A stretch of DNA of 10,977 bases from Balneolales bacterium. Its GTDB lineage: Bacteria > Bacteroidota > Rhodothermia > Balneolales > Natronogracilivirgulaceae. The stretch spans positions 1 through 10,977 of the forward strand of contig SLQC01000232.1 in the NCBI GenBank assembly GCA_007131625.1. The letters are read 5' to 3'. The notes beneath the pieces were generated by a model. It ran no database searches. It saw only the letters and a program-made list of their open reading frames with translations, and was not told the DNA's origin. Position numbers and translations under genes: made by a program. Below are positions 1 to 7,517 of this stretch, piece after piece (the stretch's first letter is position 1; each line of letters opens with the position of its first letter).

Positions 1-1433
1 ATTTGATGGGTTTTCTGGATTGCATCCAGATCGTTGAGATATTCCTCCAGGCTGGTAAAACCGTTCCCATTAATGTCACTGTTGGCGAGCTCCGGATTAT
101 TTAAATCCAGACCATGCTTTTCTTCCCACCAGTCCGGAATATAATTGCGGTTCTTGTCAATCCATACAGGAGTTCTCACCGGAGTAACGACAGGATACCC
201 TCCGGCTTCTGTTTCACTGTCGATGATCTTTCCTATTCCAGCTCTTGCATCAGCAACAATTTTAGCGTCAATATCATCCCGGGCCCATGGGAATGCACCG
301 GCATTTTGCAATACTCTTTCTTTGACCTCTTCGGCCGGAAGGGGTTGCAGTCCTTCAGGCCATATCGGACGATCCTCCAGGAAGGTAGTTGCCGAAGATG
401 CATCGAATTCACGAACAGTCCAGTCAGAGACCGTAAAATTATCTTCCCAATAAATATCCAGTGGGCCCCGAAATCTCCCGTTATAGATGCTATTTGAAGT
501 ACTCGGTCCGTATTCGATAAAATTGCCTTCAACAGCCATTTTCCCGGTAACCCATTCGTACCCCTCCCATTCACTCGAACTGAGGTTATAACTAATTACT
601 CTTCTTGCGGGATTGAAAATGTAGTTGTTTACAACCGCAGTTTGGCTCCCGCCTTTAACCAGGGGATGCCGGTCCACATTATCCGCATACAGATTTCCGT
701 ATACCAGAATTTCCGTGGTATTGTCGTGAATCAGAGTTCCTTTGGAGTGTTCCCCCTTGGCGTGTGTGGATTCGCTTAACCCCTGGGCAATAATATTATT
801 ACTGATAGTTACCCTGTGGGATGTGTTTTTTCTCCATTCATCCACATTGCTTCCGTTAAATCTGGGTCCCGAAGCCGACAGGTTTTCATCGGTAGCCCAG
901 GTGGTGGTGCAATGATCGATGATCACATTCCAGGCTCCTCCGCTTGTAGCAATCCCATCCGGCTCCCAACCACTTCTTTTGGCATGCCCCGCCTCACCGG
1001 GCCTCACCCGGATATGTTGAACAATAACCTCATGTGTAATGATGCCAAGTTGTCCCCTGATGAGCGTGATACCGGGAGCGGGAGCGCTTTGACCCGCAAT
1101 CGTTGCAAACGGATTTCTGATTGTCAGGTTCCGTCGATTGAGGTCGATTACCCCTGCAACTTCAAATACGATAATCCGTGGCCCTTCTTCTTCAATCGCT
1201 GCCGCGAAACTCCCCGCTCCATCCCTGTTTAAATTGGTAACTGCGATCACTCGCCCGCCTCTTCCTCCGACGGCATCCTGTCCAAAACCGGATACCCCGG
1301 GGATTTTAGCCAGTTCTAAGTGCGTGGATTCTGAAGAGTTTTCCTGAAGAGGCTGACCAAATACAAGAGCCGTTGGCAATAGTAACAGAAATGAGAATAA
1401 AATAATATTGATGGATCCCTTTATAGTTTTCAT
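1..1433 (-). CDS. Pectate lyase, PL1 family, exported (copy A; 3' end cut by window edge)
   Basis: This is a secreted polysaccharide lyase expected to cleave polygalacturonate by Ca-dependent beta-elimination. The frame is open from ATG 1433 to the left edge: 477 residues with no stop. It begins MKTIKG, followed by a hydrophobic segment to about residue 26 (signal peptide). A right-handed beta-helix PL1 domain follows, with VPGVSGFG-like, PRIIVFEVAGVIDL, RPGEAG, WEPDGI, IDHC and DENLSASGPRFNGSN motifs. It matches the PL1 protein at 3481-4779 almost throughout. From about residue 424 it carries a tail absent from that paralogue, with DKNRNYIPDWWEEKHG and then DINGNGFTSLEEYLN, an EF-hand/dockerin-like Ca-binding pattern common at the end of Bacteroidota PL1 enzymes. 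Probably only a few residues are missing. There is no Shine-Dalgarno, only an A-rich leader. The family call is firm; the exact substrate is inferred. Confidence 0.9.
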   Translation of the reverse strand, partial: MKTIKGSINIILFSFLLLLPTALVFGQPLQENSSESTHLELAKIPGVSGFGQDAVGGRGGRVIAVTNLNRDGAGSFAAAIEEEGPRIIVFEVAGVIDLNRRNLTIRNPFATIAGQSAPAPGITLIRGQLGIITHEVIVQHIRVRPGEAGHAKRSGWEPDGIATSGGAWNVIIDHCTTTWATDENLSASGPRFNGSNVDEWRKNTSHRVTISNNIIAQGLSESTHAKGEHSKGTLIHDNTTEILVYGNLYADNVDRHPLVKGGSQTAVVNNYIFNPARRVISYNLSSSEWEGYEWVTGKMAVEGNFIEYGPSTSNSIYNGRFRGPLDIYWEDNFTVSDWTVREFDASSATTFLEDRPIWPEGLQPLPAEEVKERVLQNAGAFPWARDDIDAKIVADARAGIGKIIDSETEAGGYPVVTPVRTPVWIDKNRNYIPDWWEEKHGLDLNNPELANSDINGNGFTSLEEYLNDLDAIQKTHQ

Positions 1434-1729
1434 CTTTTTTATAATTTCGGATTATTAATGTCAAATGGAGCATTCATGATCACATAGTCATGTGCCTGTG
1501 TGTCAGAAACTTCGGCAATGGATGTTACGCATACGCTTTTCACTGTGTATGTATTTAAAAATAATTTTTATGGTCTCATTGAACACCCATGGCTTTATTA
1601 TACGCCCATTACGAATAATAATGCTCATGGTATTTTATGAGATGTAAACTTTACAAGTTCAGGATAGTCTAATACGACTACCAAAATATACCAATAAAGA
1701 AACTGATTGTTTCAGAAGTTCAGGAAAGA
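1434..1729. other. Intergenic space upstream of PL1 copy A
   Basis: I see no gene here. On the minus strand it holds the 3' side of the PL10 gene (possible terminator at 1700-1736), a 13-bp palindrome at 1643-1655, and a TATAAT-like hexamer (minus strand, 1597-1602) with no good -35 partner. Close to the PL1 start lie overlapping short inverted repeats: CATGA/TCATG at 1475-1479 and 1488-1492, and CACAT/ATGTG at 1481-1485 and 1490-1494. They could fold the leader weakly. I cannot place a promoter with confidence. Confidence 0.5.
1643..1655. promoter_or_regulatory. 13-bp perfect palindrome, possible operator
   Basis: TGTAAACTTTACA reads as 6-bp arms around one central base. It lies about 210 bp upstream of the PL1 copy A start and about 75 bp after the PL10 stop. 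The TGTAAA/TTTACA half-sites resemble operators of LacI-family sugar regulators, although those usually have an even centre (CG). Such a site in a pectinase cluster is suggestive, but no regulator gene is in the window and the position is far from the start codon. Confidence 0.3.
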
Positions 1730-1736
1730 TCAGTTT
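1700..1736 (-). terminator. Possible terminator hairpin overlapping the PL10 stop
   Basis: AAACTGAT (1700-1707) and ATCAGTTT (1729-1736) are perfect 8-bp inverted arms with a 21-nt loop. The upstream arm on the minus strand includes the PL10 stop codon, and the hairpin is followed by a pyrimidine/T-rich run (TTTCTTTATT, read across the end of the arm). The long loop and AT-rich arms make it weak, so it may be chance. Confidence 0.3.
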
Positions 1737-3229
1737 GTATTATGAATAATATAATCCATAAAAGTTTTCATATTATTCATATACGTTCTGAGTGAAATGC
1801 CGCGAATCATTTTTTTGAAATCAGGGTCCGTCATATAGGCAGGATCGGGATTCATAGTTACACTGGTGTCATGTACTGAAATGTCTTCAATCCAGATACC
1901 GTTTTCATTTATCTCACTGATTAATTGCCGAATGCGTTCAAAATCCGGTTTATCGGGTGATTCCGGTTCTCTGTACCACTGATAATACCAATAGCGTTCT
2001 TCTCCGGGTTTGAGGTTTGATACAAACTCAAAGTCTTTTTTGAGTTGTTGATAATTTACCGTTTGCCTCCTGCCGGGAAACGGTTGCTCGTCATTGGGAA
2101 AATAGTGATACCTGACTTTTCCCATCGGGCTCAGTTCGTCCAATACCAGAAGGTCAATGGGCAGCCTTGTTTCGGGTTCATAATATCGCGCCAATTCATG
2201 AAGACCATTATCCAGCACATCCAACGTTGATGACGCAATCCATCCCAGTGTAGCGGGAATCGGACGAAGATACCGGCGATCGCCAGTGAAAAGATACAGT
2301 TGCATTAACATCTCCAGGGTATGAGCGGTTTGTCTGGTTGCATAGGCAGGAGGTTCATGGGTTCGCGCCCATGCAGGTTGCATATTCCTGTCATATTGCT
2401 CCGACCAGGCCGGTATTTCCTGCGGACCCTGGGCAATCATAAAGAATTCCCCACCTCGAAGGGCTGCCTCCAGGTACACTTCATGCCCCAACACTTCGTA
2501 CGCTTTGAGAAGCACCTTGATGATATCATTCATGGCATCATCATTGAGCGTGTAGTGGGAAGTGTAATCAGGGAGCCCCGTATCAGAAGCGTAATCGTAA
2601 CGCAACGGATAACGTTGCGGCCAGGCACCATTTGGATATTGAGCCATCAATATGAAGTCAAGCGCTTTTAACAAAGGTTGAAGGTATGTTGGATCATGGG
2701 TTTTCACATACAGATCGAGGAGGAAATCCGTGGCTCCCTGGGTTACGTTATCGTCGAATGTGCAGTTGCCGTAATAATATCGAAACTCCTCCCAACCCCT
2801 TTTGAACTGAGAAGCGACTTCCTCATACCACTTATTCAATCCCGGTTTATCAAAGTCAATAAAATAATGCCAGCCTCCCAAATGATGTTGACCATAAACA
2901 AGTGCATCGGCAGCATTTTTGGCATATTTCAGATACGTTTCATCCCCGGTCACTTCATACATTTCCAGATAGGTTTGCCCCATTTGCGGTGTTCCAGCTT
3001 GTACCCAGATTTGTGATTTCCTTGCCGGGACCTCACCAAAGACTTCTGAAAAGTCTTCTTTATAAGCCCAAAGATAGCCGCCATTATAGGACACGGTTTC
3101 AGCCATATAATCTGAGGCTTTTTTCATGGCTGATAACGCTTCGTTGACTTGTAATTCTTCCTTTTCGTTGGCTTGAATCAAGGACTCGTTAACGGACAGC
3201 AGCAGTGAAACACTTAGAAATGTAATCAT
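1730..3229 (-). CDS. Pectate lyase, PL10 family, exported
   Basis: This 499-residue enzyme of the PL10 pectate lyase family (alpha/alpha-toroid fold) is expected to cleave polygalacturonate with Ca. Diagnostic stretches are the FDDN...FLLDLY block (residues 158-174), AQYPNGAWPQRYPL (196-209) and TLNDDAM (227-233), as in the PelA/Pel-15E group. Further on, WARTHEPPAYATRQT (287-301) stands where, from memory, typical members read WARFYEIGTNRP, so this may be a divergent subgroup. Residues 1-20 form a hydrophobic export signal ending IQA, but with no Lys/Arg before the hydrophobic core. No upstream in-frame ATG, GTG or TTG improves this. ATG 3229 has a good Shine-Dalgarno (AGGGGA, 5 nt spacing), which supports the start. 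It lies between two PL1 genes on the same strand and probably works with them on pectin. No carbohydrate-binding module is visible. Confidence 0.85.
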   Translation of the reverse strand: MITFLSVSLLLSVNESLIQANEKEELQVNEALSAMKKASDYMAETVSYNGGYLWAYKEDFSEVFGEVPARKSQIWVQAGTPQMGQTYLEMYEVTGDETYLKYAKNAADALVYGQHHLGGWHYFIDFDKPGLNKWYEEVASQFKRGWEEFRYYYGNCTFDDNVTQGATDFLLDLYVKTHDPTYLQPLLKALDFILMAQYPNGAWPQRYPLRYDYASDTGLPDYTSHYTLNDDAMNDIIKVLLKAYEVLGHEVYLEAALRGGEFFMIAQGPQEIPAWSEQYDRNMQPAWARTHEPPAYATRQTAHTLEMLMQLYLFTGDRRYLRPIPATLGWIASSTLDVLDNGLHELARYYEPETRLPIDLLVLDELSPMGKVRYHYFPNDEQPFPGRRQTVNYQQLKKDFEFVSNLKPGEERYWYYQWYREPESPDKPDFERIRQLISEINENGIWIEDISVHDTSVTMNPDPAYMTDPDFKKMIRGISLRTYMNNMKTFMDYIIHNTN

Positions 3230-3480
3230 TGTCTTCCCCTTTATATTAATAGTGACGCCCTTTGCAAGTCCATTGCAGTTACGGAATTCTTCATATAAAG
3301 AATCCTGAAATCCCCATCATCACACAAGAATATCATACTATTCTATTTCGGGACTATCCAATCATACGGGCTTGCAACTGATTGTACAATTTGTTACAGA
3401 ATGGTACAGAGTGCTATAGAATATTACAGAATGTACGAGAGTGAAAAATGCCGGTGAAAAAGCCTGGAACTAAAATATTC
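3230..3480. other. Intergenic space between PL1 copy B and PL10
   Basis: No gene is seen. The half nearest the PL1 copy B stop carries the 10-bp-phased repeat at 3381-3440 and a short direct repeat (GTGAAAAATGCC at 3441-3452, GTGAAAAAGCC at 3454-3464). The half nearest the PL10 start shows nothing I can name apart from the PL10 Shine-Dalgarno. Confidence 0.5.
3381..3440. repeat. Helically phased decamer repeat upstream of PL10
   Basis: Consecutive 10-bp blocks share the pattern nnnnTACAGA: TTGTTACAGA, ATGGTACAGA, GTGCTATAGA, ATATTACAGA and ATGTACGAGA (3391-3440). They are preceded by the perfect palindrome ATTGTACAAT (3381-3390). The period is one DNA helical turn, so the units would face the same side of the helix, as expected for cooperative protein binding. 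The array sits 150-210 bp upstream of the PL10 start. On the minus strand the unit core reads TCTGTA. No other copy was seen upstream of the two PL1 genes. Confidence 0.6.
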
Positions 3481-4779
3481 TCACTTTTTGGTCATGGTCA
3501 GCAAATCCCATTCATCCGCATTGAATTTCTGGTAAACGGGAGTTACAACCGGATAGCCTCCTGCTTCGACTTCACTGTCGATTATCTTGCCATTACCATC
3601 TCTCACCGCAGCAACAAGTTTCCTGTCCAATTCATCCCTGTCCCACGGGAAGGCACCAGCATTCTGCAACACATGCTCTTTGACCTCAGCTGCCGGCATG
3701 GGGGTCAAGCCATCAGGCCATACCGGGCGGTTAGCCATGAAGGTTGGTGTTCCGAGAAATTCATTGACCGTCGTGTTAGAAACAACCTTATTATCTTTCC
3801 AGTACACTTCAACAGGACCACGGAATCTCCCGACATAGATATTTTCAGAAGTATCCGGACCATATTCAATATAGTTCCCTTCAACCGTTATTTTTCCGGT
3901 TACCCACTCGTGTCCTTCCCATTCTCCGGCATTCAAAGCATAATGGACTACTGCTCTACCGGGATTAAAAATATAATTATTCACAACTGCAGTTTGACTG
4001 CCCCCTTTGGCAAGAGGATGTCGGTCCATATTGTCTGCATACAAATTACCATAAAGCAGGATGTCCGTTGCATTATCATGGATAAGGGTTCCTTTGGAGT
4101 GCTCTCCTTTTTCGTGGGTGGAATTACTTAATCCCTGGGCAATAATAGAATTGCTGATAGTGACTCGGTGAGAAGTGTTTTTACGCCATTCATCCACGTT
4201 GCTTCCGTTAAATCTGGGGCCTGAAGCCGACAGATTTTCGTCAGGAGCCCAGGTGGCGGTACAATGATCAATAATTACATTGTATGCTCCTCCGGTAGTT
4301 GCTATACCGTCTGGCTCCCATCCACTTTTTTTGGGAAAACCTGCTTCCCCGGGTCTTGCTCTGACATGCTGAACTATCACTTCATGCGTTGCGATCACAA
4401 GGGCTCCTTTGATGAGGGTTATACCCGGTGAGGGCGCTGTCTGGCCCGCGATAGTCACAAACGGGTTAGTGACACGCAACGATTTTCTATCAAGATCAAT
4501 GACTCCGGCCACTTCAAAGACAATAATCCGGGGACCTTCAGCATCAAGAGCTTCAGCCAGACTTCCTTTTCCATCCCTGTTCAAATTCGTCACAGCAATA
4601 ATTTTCCCTCCTTTGCCCCCCACAGCGTCCAGACCAAAACCAGAAACTCCCGGAAGCACTGGTATTCCAAATCCAGCAGAATTCTCTGAATTATTATTAA
4701 AAGACCGGGCATATTCAACATTGAGGAGAATACATGAGATAATGACAAGACAAAAAATCAACCCTTTTGTTGTTTTCAT
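3481..4779 (-). CDS. Pectate lyase, PL1 family, exported (copy B)
   Basis: This complete 432-residue PL1 pectate lyase is expected to cleave polygalacturonate outside the cytoplasm. A signal peptide covers about residues 1-26 (MKTTKG, then hydrophobic). The beta-helix domain shows VLPGVSGFG (41-49), PRIIVFEVAGVIDL (83-96), RPGEAG (142-147), WEPDGI (154-159), IDHC (170-173), DENLSASGPRFNGSN (180-194) and HSKGTL (228-233). It is a close paralogue of the PL1 gene at the left edge. The two match up to GGYPVVTPV, after which this copy ends in a short unrelated tail (ending MTKK) instead of the EF-hand-like tail. No coding remnant of that tail follows the stop. An IISC stretch at 13-16 resembles a lipobox, but the hydrophobic core continues past it, so ordinary signal cleavage is more likely. 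No Shine-Dalgarno is visible. Confidence 0.9.
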   Translation of the reverse strand: MKTTKGLIFCLVIISCILLNVEYARSFNNNSENSAGFGIPVLPGVSGFGLDAVGGKGGKIIAVTNLNRDGKGSLAEALDAEGPRIIVFEVAGVIDLDRKSLRVTNPFVTIAGQTAPSPGITLIKGALVIATHEVIVQHVRARPGEAGFPKKSGWEPDGIATTGGAYNVIIDHCTATWAPDENLSASGPRFNGSNVDEWRKNTSHRVTISNSIIAQGLSNSTHEKGEHSKGTLIHDNATDILLYGNLYADNMDRHPLAKGGSQTAVVNNYIFNPGRAVVHYALNAGEWEGHEWVTGKITVEGNYIEYGPDTSENIYVGRFRGPVEVYWKDNKVVSNTTVNEFLGTPTFMANRPVWPDGLTPMPAAEVKEHVLQNAGAFPWDRDELDRKLVAAVRDGNGKIIDSEVEAGGYPVVTPVYQKFNADEWDLLTMTKK

Positions 4780-4858
4780 AGTAGTATTGTATTTGGATCA
4801 TAAATGGAAAAGTTTTTGGAACCTGTCAAATTGCATCGACAACAAAGAGTAATATATT

Positions 4859-4904
4859 TATAAACCTTGTATAAACCGTGTTTTCAAATAATAATTTTAC
4901 ACGG
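4859..4904. promoter_or_regulatory. Direct repeat plus inverted repeat, possible regulator sites
   Basis: Two abutting 11-bp units, TATAAACCTTG (4859-4869) and TATAAACCGTG (4870-4880), differ at one base and are phased at about one helical turn. Overlapping the second unit, CCGTGT (4876-4881) and ACACGG (4899-4904) form a perfect inverted repeat with a 17-bp AT-rich spacer. The block lies 80-125 bp upstream of the PL1 copy B start, a plausible place for activator or repressor binding. The function is inferred from layout alone. Confidence 0.35.
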
Positions 4905-5075
4905 AAAAAAATCGTATTTCACGATACCCGGGCAAGTAAGGCACCGCAGCTATGGGTAAATCTGCGTTGGGAACAAAAAAATCATTCCCCAAAAAGCTTA
5001 CCAATACGCTGTTACCAGACGGAATTCACCTGATCATACCGTTCCTTTTTAATCCGTATGTGGCGTGAAGTTTGA

Positions 5076-5098
5076 TGCATTATTTTAATAATAATGTA
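5076..5098 (-). terminator. Weak AT-rich hairpin after fabF
   Basis: TGCATTATT (5076-5084) and AATAATGTA (5090-5098) pair over 9 positions with one G-T wobble around a 5-nt loop, about 40 bp beyond the fabF stop. It is AT-rich and has no T-tract on the minus strand, so termination here is only a possibility. Confidence 0.2.
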
Positions 5099-5138
5099 TG
5101 GAACGTAAATCAATCAACAAGATCAGTCACAAAACCTG

Positions 5139-6386
5139 TCACATCTTTTTGAAAATGGCTATTCCATTATGTCCGCCAAACCCGAATGTATTGCTCATCA
5201 CCACATCGATCTTCTTATCCATCGCCTCACCGGTTACAATATTGATGTTGGACGGAATTTGCGGATCAATCTCTGTGGTGTTGATGGTAGGCGGAATGAC
5301 GTTGTCGCGCATTGCCATAATACTTATAATCGCCTCAATCGCTCCGGCAGCACCCATGAGGTGCCCGGTCATCGATTTGGTTCCGCTCATCCAAAGGTCG
5401 TTTTTCCCGGTACCAACCATCGACATAATCGCCTTGATCTCACTGATATCGCCCACCGGAGTTGAAGTCGCGTGCGGATTGAGATAGTCGACATCATCCA
5501 TTGTGAGTTCGGCCTCTTCGAGTGCCTGTCGCATCGCTTCTTTCGCACCGATACCTTCAGGGTGCGTAGCCGAAAGATGATATGCATCGGCGGTCATCGC
5601 CGCACCTTTAACCTCGCAGTAGATAGTCGCACCGCGGGCTACGGCATGGTCATAGTCTTCAAGAATGAGTGCACCGGCTCCTTCACCCATCACAAAACCG
5701 TCACGTCCGACATCAAACGGCCGGGATGCAGTTTTCGGATCATCGTTGCGGGGCGACATCGCCTTCATCGCAGAAAATCCACCGACAGACCCTTCGGTGA
5801 TCGGAGACTCGGACCCCCCGGTGACAATCACTTTAGCCTTGCCCCACTTGATGTAGTTGAACGCATCCATGATGGCCGTGTTGGAGGTGGCACAGGCCGA
5901 AACGGTTGTGTAGTTAACACCCATGTAACCGTTTCTCATGGAGATCATACCCGATGCCATATTGGCGATAAGCTTGGGTACGAAAAAGGGGCTGAATCGC
6001 GGAGTACCGTCGCCCTGGTAATAGGCTTTCATCTGTTCTTCGAAGGTCTGCATCCCGCCTTGACCGGTACCCCAGATGACACCCACATCAAATGGTGAAT
6101 TCATTTCATCGAGCGAAAAACCCGAATCCTGAATAGCCTGGTCAGACGCGACCAGCGCGTATTGGGTGAATATATCCGATCGTTTGATAACTCCACGGTC
6201 GAGATGATCTGTCACGTTGAAATCTTTCAATTCACAGGCAAACCGGGTTCGGAATTTTTCCGCATTAAATTTTGTGATGGGAACAGCGCCGCTCTCCCCG
6301 TTCACAATTCGTTCCCAGAATGATTTCAGATCGTTTCCAAGTGGCGCGAGCACGCCGAGTCCGGTTACAACTACTCTTTTAGACAT
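5139..6386 (-). CDS. fabF: 3-oxoacyl-[acyl-carrier-protein] synthase II (KAS II)
   Basis: This cytosolic condensing enzyme of fatty-acid elongation joins malonyl-ACP to acyl-ACP with loss of CO2. At 415 residues it has the usual KAS II length. The full catalytic set is visible: Cys165 in SACATSN, His305 in NPHATSTP, Lys337 in SGTKSMTGH and His342 in TGHLMGAAG, plus the C-terminal loop GFGGHNG (402-408). The start MSKRVVVTGLGVLAPLG is standard, and AAGG lies 6 nt before the ATG. It is a single-gene unit here: no acpP, rnc or other fab gene is adjacent, and the msrB gene upstream runs the other way. It could be a second KAS II copy serving a special lipid, but the sequence looks like an ordinary FabF. 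Confidence 0.95.
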   Translation of the reverse strand: MSKRVVVTGLGVLAPLGNDLKSFWERIVNGESGAVPITKFNAEKFRTRFACELKDFNVTDHLDRGVIKRSDIFTQYALVASDQAIQDSGFSLDEMNSPFDVGVIWGTGQGGMQTFEEQMKAYYQGDGTPRFSPFFVPKLIANMASGMISMRNGYMGVNYTTVSACATSNTAIMDAFNYIKWGKAKVIVTGGSESPITEGSVGGFSAMKAMSPRNDDPKTASRPFDVGRDGFVMGEGAGALILEDYDHAVARGATIYCEVKGAAMTADAYHLSATHPEGIGAKEAMRQALEEAELTMDDVDYLNPHATSTPVGDISEIKAIMSMVGTGKNDLWMSGTKSMTGHLMGAAGAIEAIISIMAMRDNVIPPTINTTEIDPQIPSNINIVTGEAMDKKIDVVMSNTFGFGGHNGIAIFKKM

Positions 6387-6746
6387 GTGTTACCTTTTAA
6401 AACTTTGATTTGTTTGTAATGAAACGTAGTATGGCTTTAGTTGATACAAAAATTTAAAAAATAAGCAAATTCAATGGAATCACCTACTTTTTTCCCAATC
6501 TTACGGATGCAATGTCTTCGATCCGGCATAACGGTCACTCCTTGTATCATTCTGTGAATCCCGAACAAATTGTAACCATGTGCCCAAACGACCAAACTAT
6601 TTACTCATGTTCAGGGAATGATTCACAAGTTCCGGCGTGTTTGCGGTGATAGCATAGGAATCCATTAGATATCATATGAGTAAGCCTGATTATTCCGGCT
6701 GCTGCAAGTAAATTACCTGCAAAATTTAAACGTTATCCCTATCGAC
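6387..6746. other. Divergent intergenic space between fabF and msrB
   Basis: This 360-bp stretch must hold the promoters for both genes, but I cannot place either confidently. I found no clear TTG-N19-TAnnTTTG or sigma70-type pair. The one structure seen is TGTGAATC (6553-6560) against GATTCACA (6620-6627), a perfect 8-bp inverted repeat 59 bp apart. No protein-like reading frame was seen. Confidence 0.5.
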
Positions 6747-7289
6747 ATGAACGCAAATAAAGACAGGAACTTGTCCGGCGATACCGGCAGCGGGTCCATC
6801 CCATCCTGGTTTCAGCCCGAACTTTTTCCATCTGCAGATGAGAAGCTGGAGCTGAGTGACGAAGAGTGGCACGAGCGGCTTTCAGAGTCCGAATACCGGA
6901 TACTTCGTTGCGAGGGAACAGAAATGCCGTTCAATAATGATTATCACGATACCAAAACGGAAGGGGTCTATCTCTGCCGAAGTTGTTCCAACCCGATTTT
7001 CTCATCCACTGACAAGTTTGATTCCGGTACCGGATGGCCCAGTTTTTCCATTCCGATTTCGCATGATCGAATCGGTGTAAAGACGGACAACCAACTTCTG
7101 GTGGAGCGTACGGAAGTGCACTGTGCCCGATGCCATTCCCATCTGGGACACGTCTTTGATGATGGCCCGGCTCCGACAGGGCTGCGATATTGTCTGAACT
7201 CATCGACCCTGCGGCTGATCGATGAAGCGAACCATAAGAAAATCAAAGAGAGTCGTGAAGATGAACTTGATTTTGTATTGAACAGATGA
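6747..7289 (+). CDS. msrB: Peptide methionine (R)-S-oxide reductase
   Basis: This enzyme reduces the R form of methionine sulfoxide in damaged proteins using thioredoxin. The 180-residue protein has the full MsrB fold: the entry motif SDEEWHERLSESEYRILRCEGTEMPF (37-62), structural zinc Cys pairs C77/C80 (LCRSC) and C126/C129 (HCARCH), GTGWPSF (94-100), HLGHVFDDGPAPTG (132-145), and the catalytic Cys149 in RYCLNSSTL. Cys55, just before GTE, is a candidate resolving Cys. The first 35 or so residues are polar and precede the domain, with no signal peptide or lipobox, so it is probably cytosolic. The start has no Shine-Dalgarno. There is no msrA partner next to it. Confidence 0.95.
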   Translation: MNANKDRNLSGDTGSGSIPSWFQPELFPSADEKLELSDEEWHERLSESEYRILRCEGTEMPFNNDYHDTKTEGVYLCRSCSNPIFSSTDKFDSGTGWPSFSIPISHDRIGVKTDNQLLVERTEVHCARCHSHLGHVFDDGPAPTGLRYCLNSSTLRLIDEANHKKIKESREDELDFVLNR

Positions 7290-7517
7290 CTTTCACAGCC
7301 CAGTCAATTTAGAGCCGTACGTCCCAGCAAGTCATCTATTATCTGACTTAAAATAATGCCGTAAATACCACTGATACAAAAATCTTTTGCATGCGTGACA
7401 ACGATACCGTGGGTATGCCAATCCTACAGCTGCACAAACCTATAAGAATTCTATTCCTGATTTCATTTGTATGGATAATATTGATTCAAGCGGCCACATG
7501 GAGCATCCATACAACAA
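7290..7517. other. Space between the converging msrB and phosphodiesterase genes
   Basis: No gene is supported. Two inverted repeats lie here. AAGTCA/TGACTT (7329-7334, 7344-7349; 9-nt loop) is about 40 bp after msrB. A perfect 10-bp pair, TTGTATGGAT (7467-7476) and ATCCATACAA (7505-7514), has a 28-nt loop and ends 3 bp from the phosphodiesterase stop. Either could help end transcription from one or both sides, but neither is followed by a proper T-tract. Confidence 0.4.

Larger units (their letters stand above)
4780..5138. other. Intergenic space upstream of PL1 copy B
   Basis: This 359-bp stretch has no supportable gene. The half nearest the PL1 start is AT-rich and carries a direct repeat (4859-4880) and a spaced inverted repeat (4876-4904). 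The half nearest fabF carries an AT-rich hairpin (5076-5098). In between, GGGAA/TTCCC arms (4969-4973, 4985-4989) flank an A-rich loop, but without a T-tract. Confidence 0.5.

Noticed and set aside
3448..4131. 227-codon plus-strand open frame
   Set aside because: It lies wholly opposite the PL1 copy B gene, whose protein motifs are unmistakable; the plus-strand product is low-complexity in Phe, Ile, Arg and Ser, as in an antisense shadow.
5076..5098. Origin- or attachment-like AT-rich hairpin
   Set aside because: There is no repeat family, integrase gene or tRNA nearby; it is at most a weak transcript end.
5472..6098. 208-codon plus-strand open frame
   Set aside because: It is antisense to fabF, which has a full catalytic set; the product is rich in Arg, His, Thr and Gly with no motif.
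6553..6627. TGTGAATC/GATTCACA inverted repeat as an operator
   Set aside because: The arms are 59 bp apart, too far for a single dimer site, and an 8-bp match in 360 bp can be chance.
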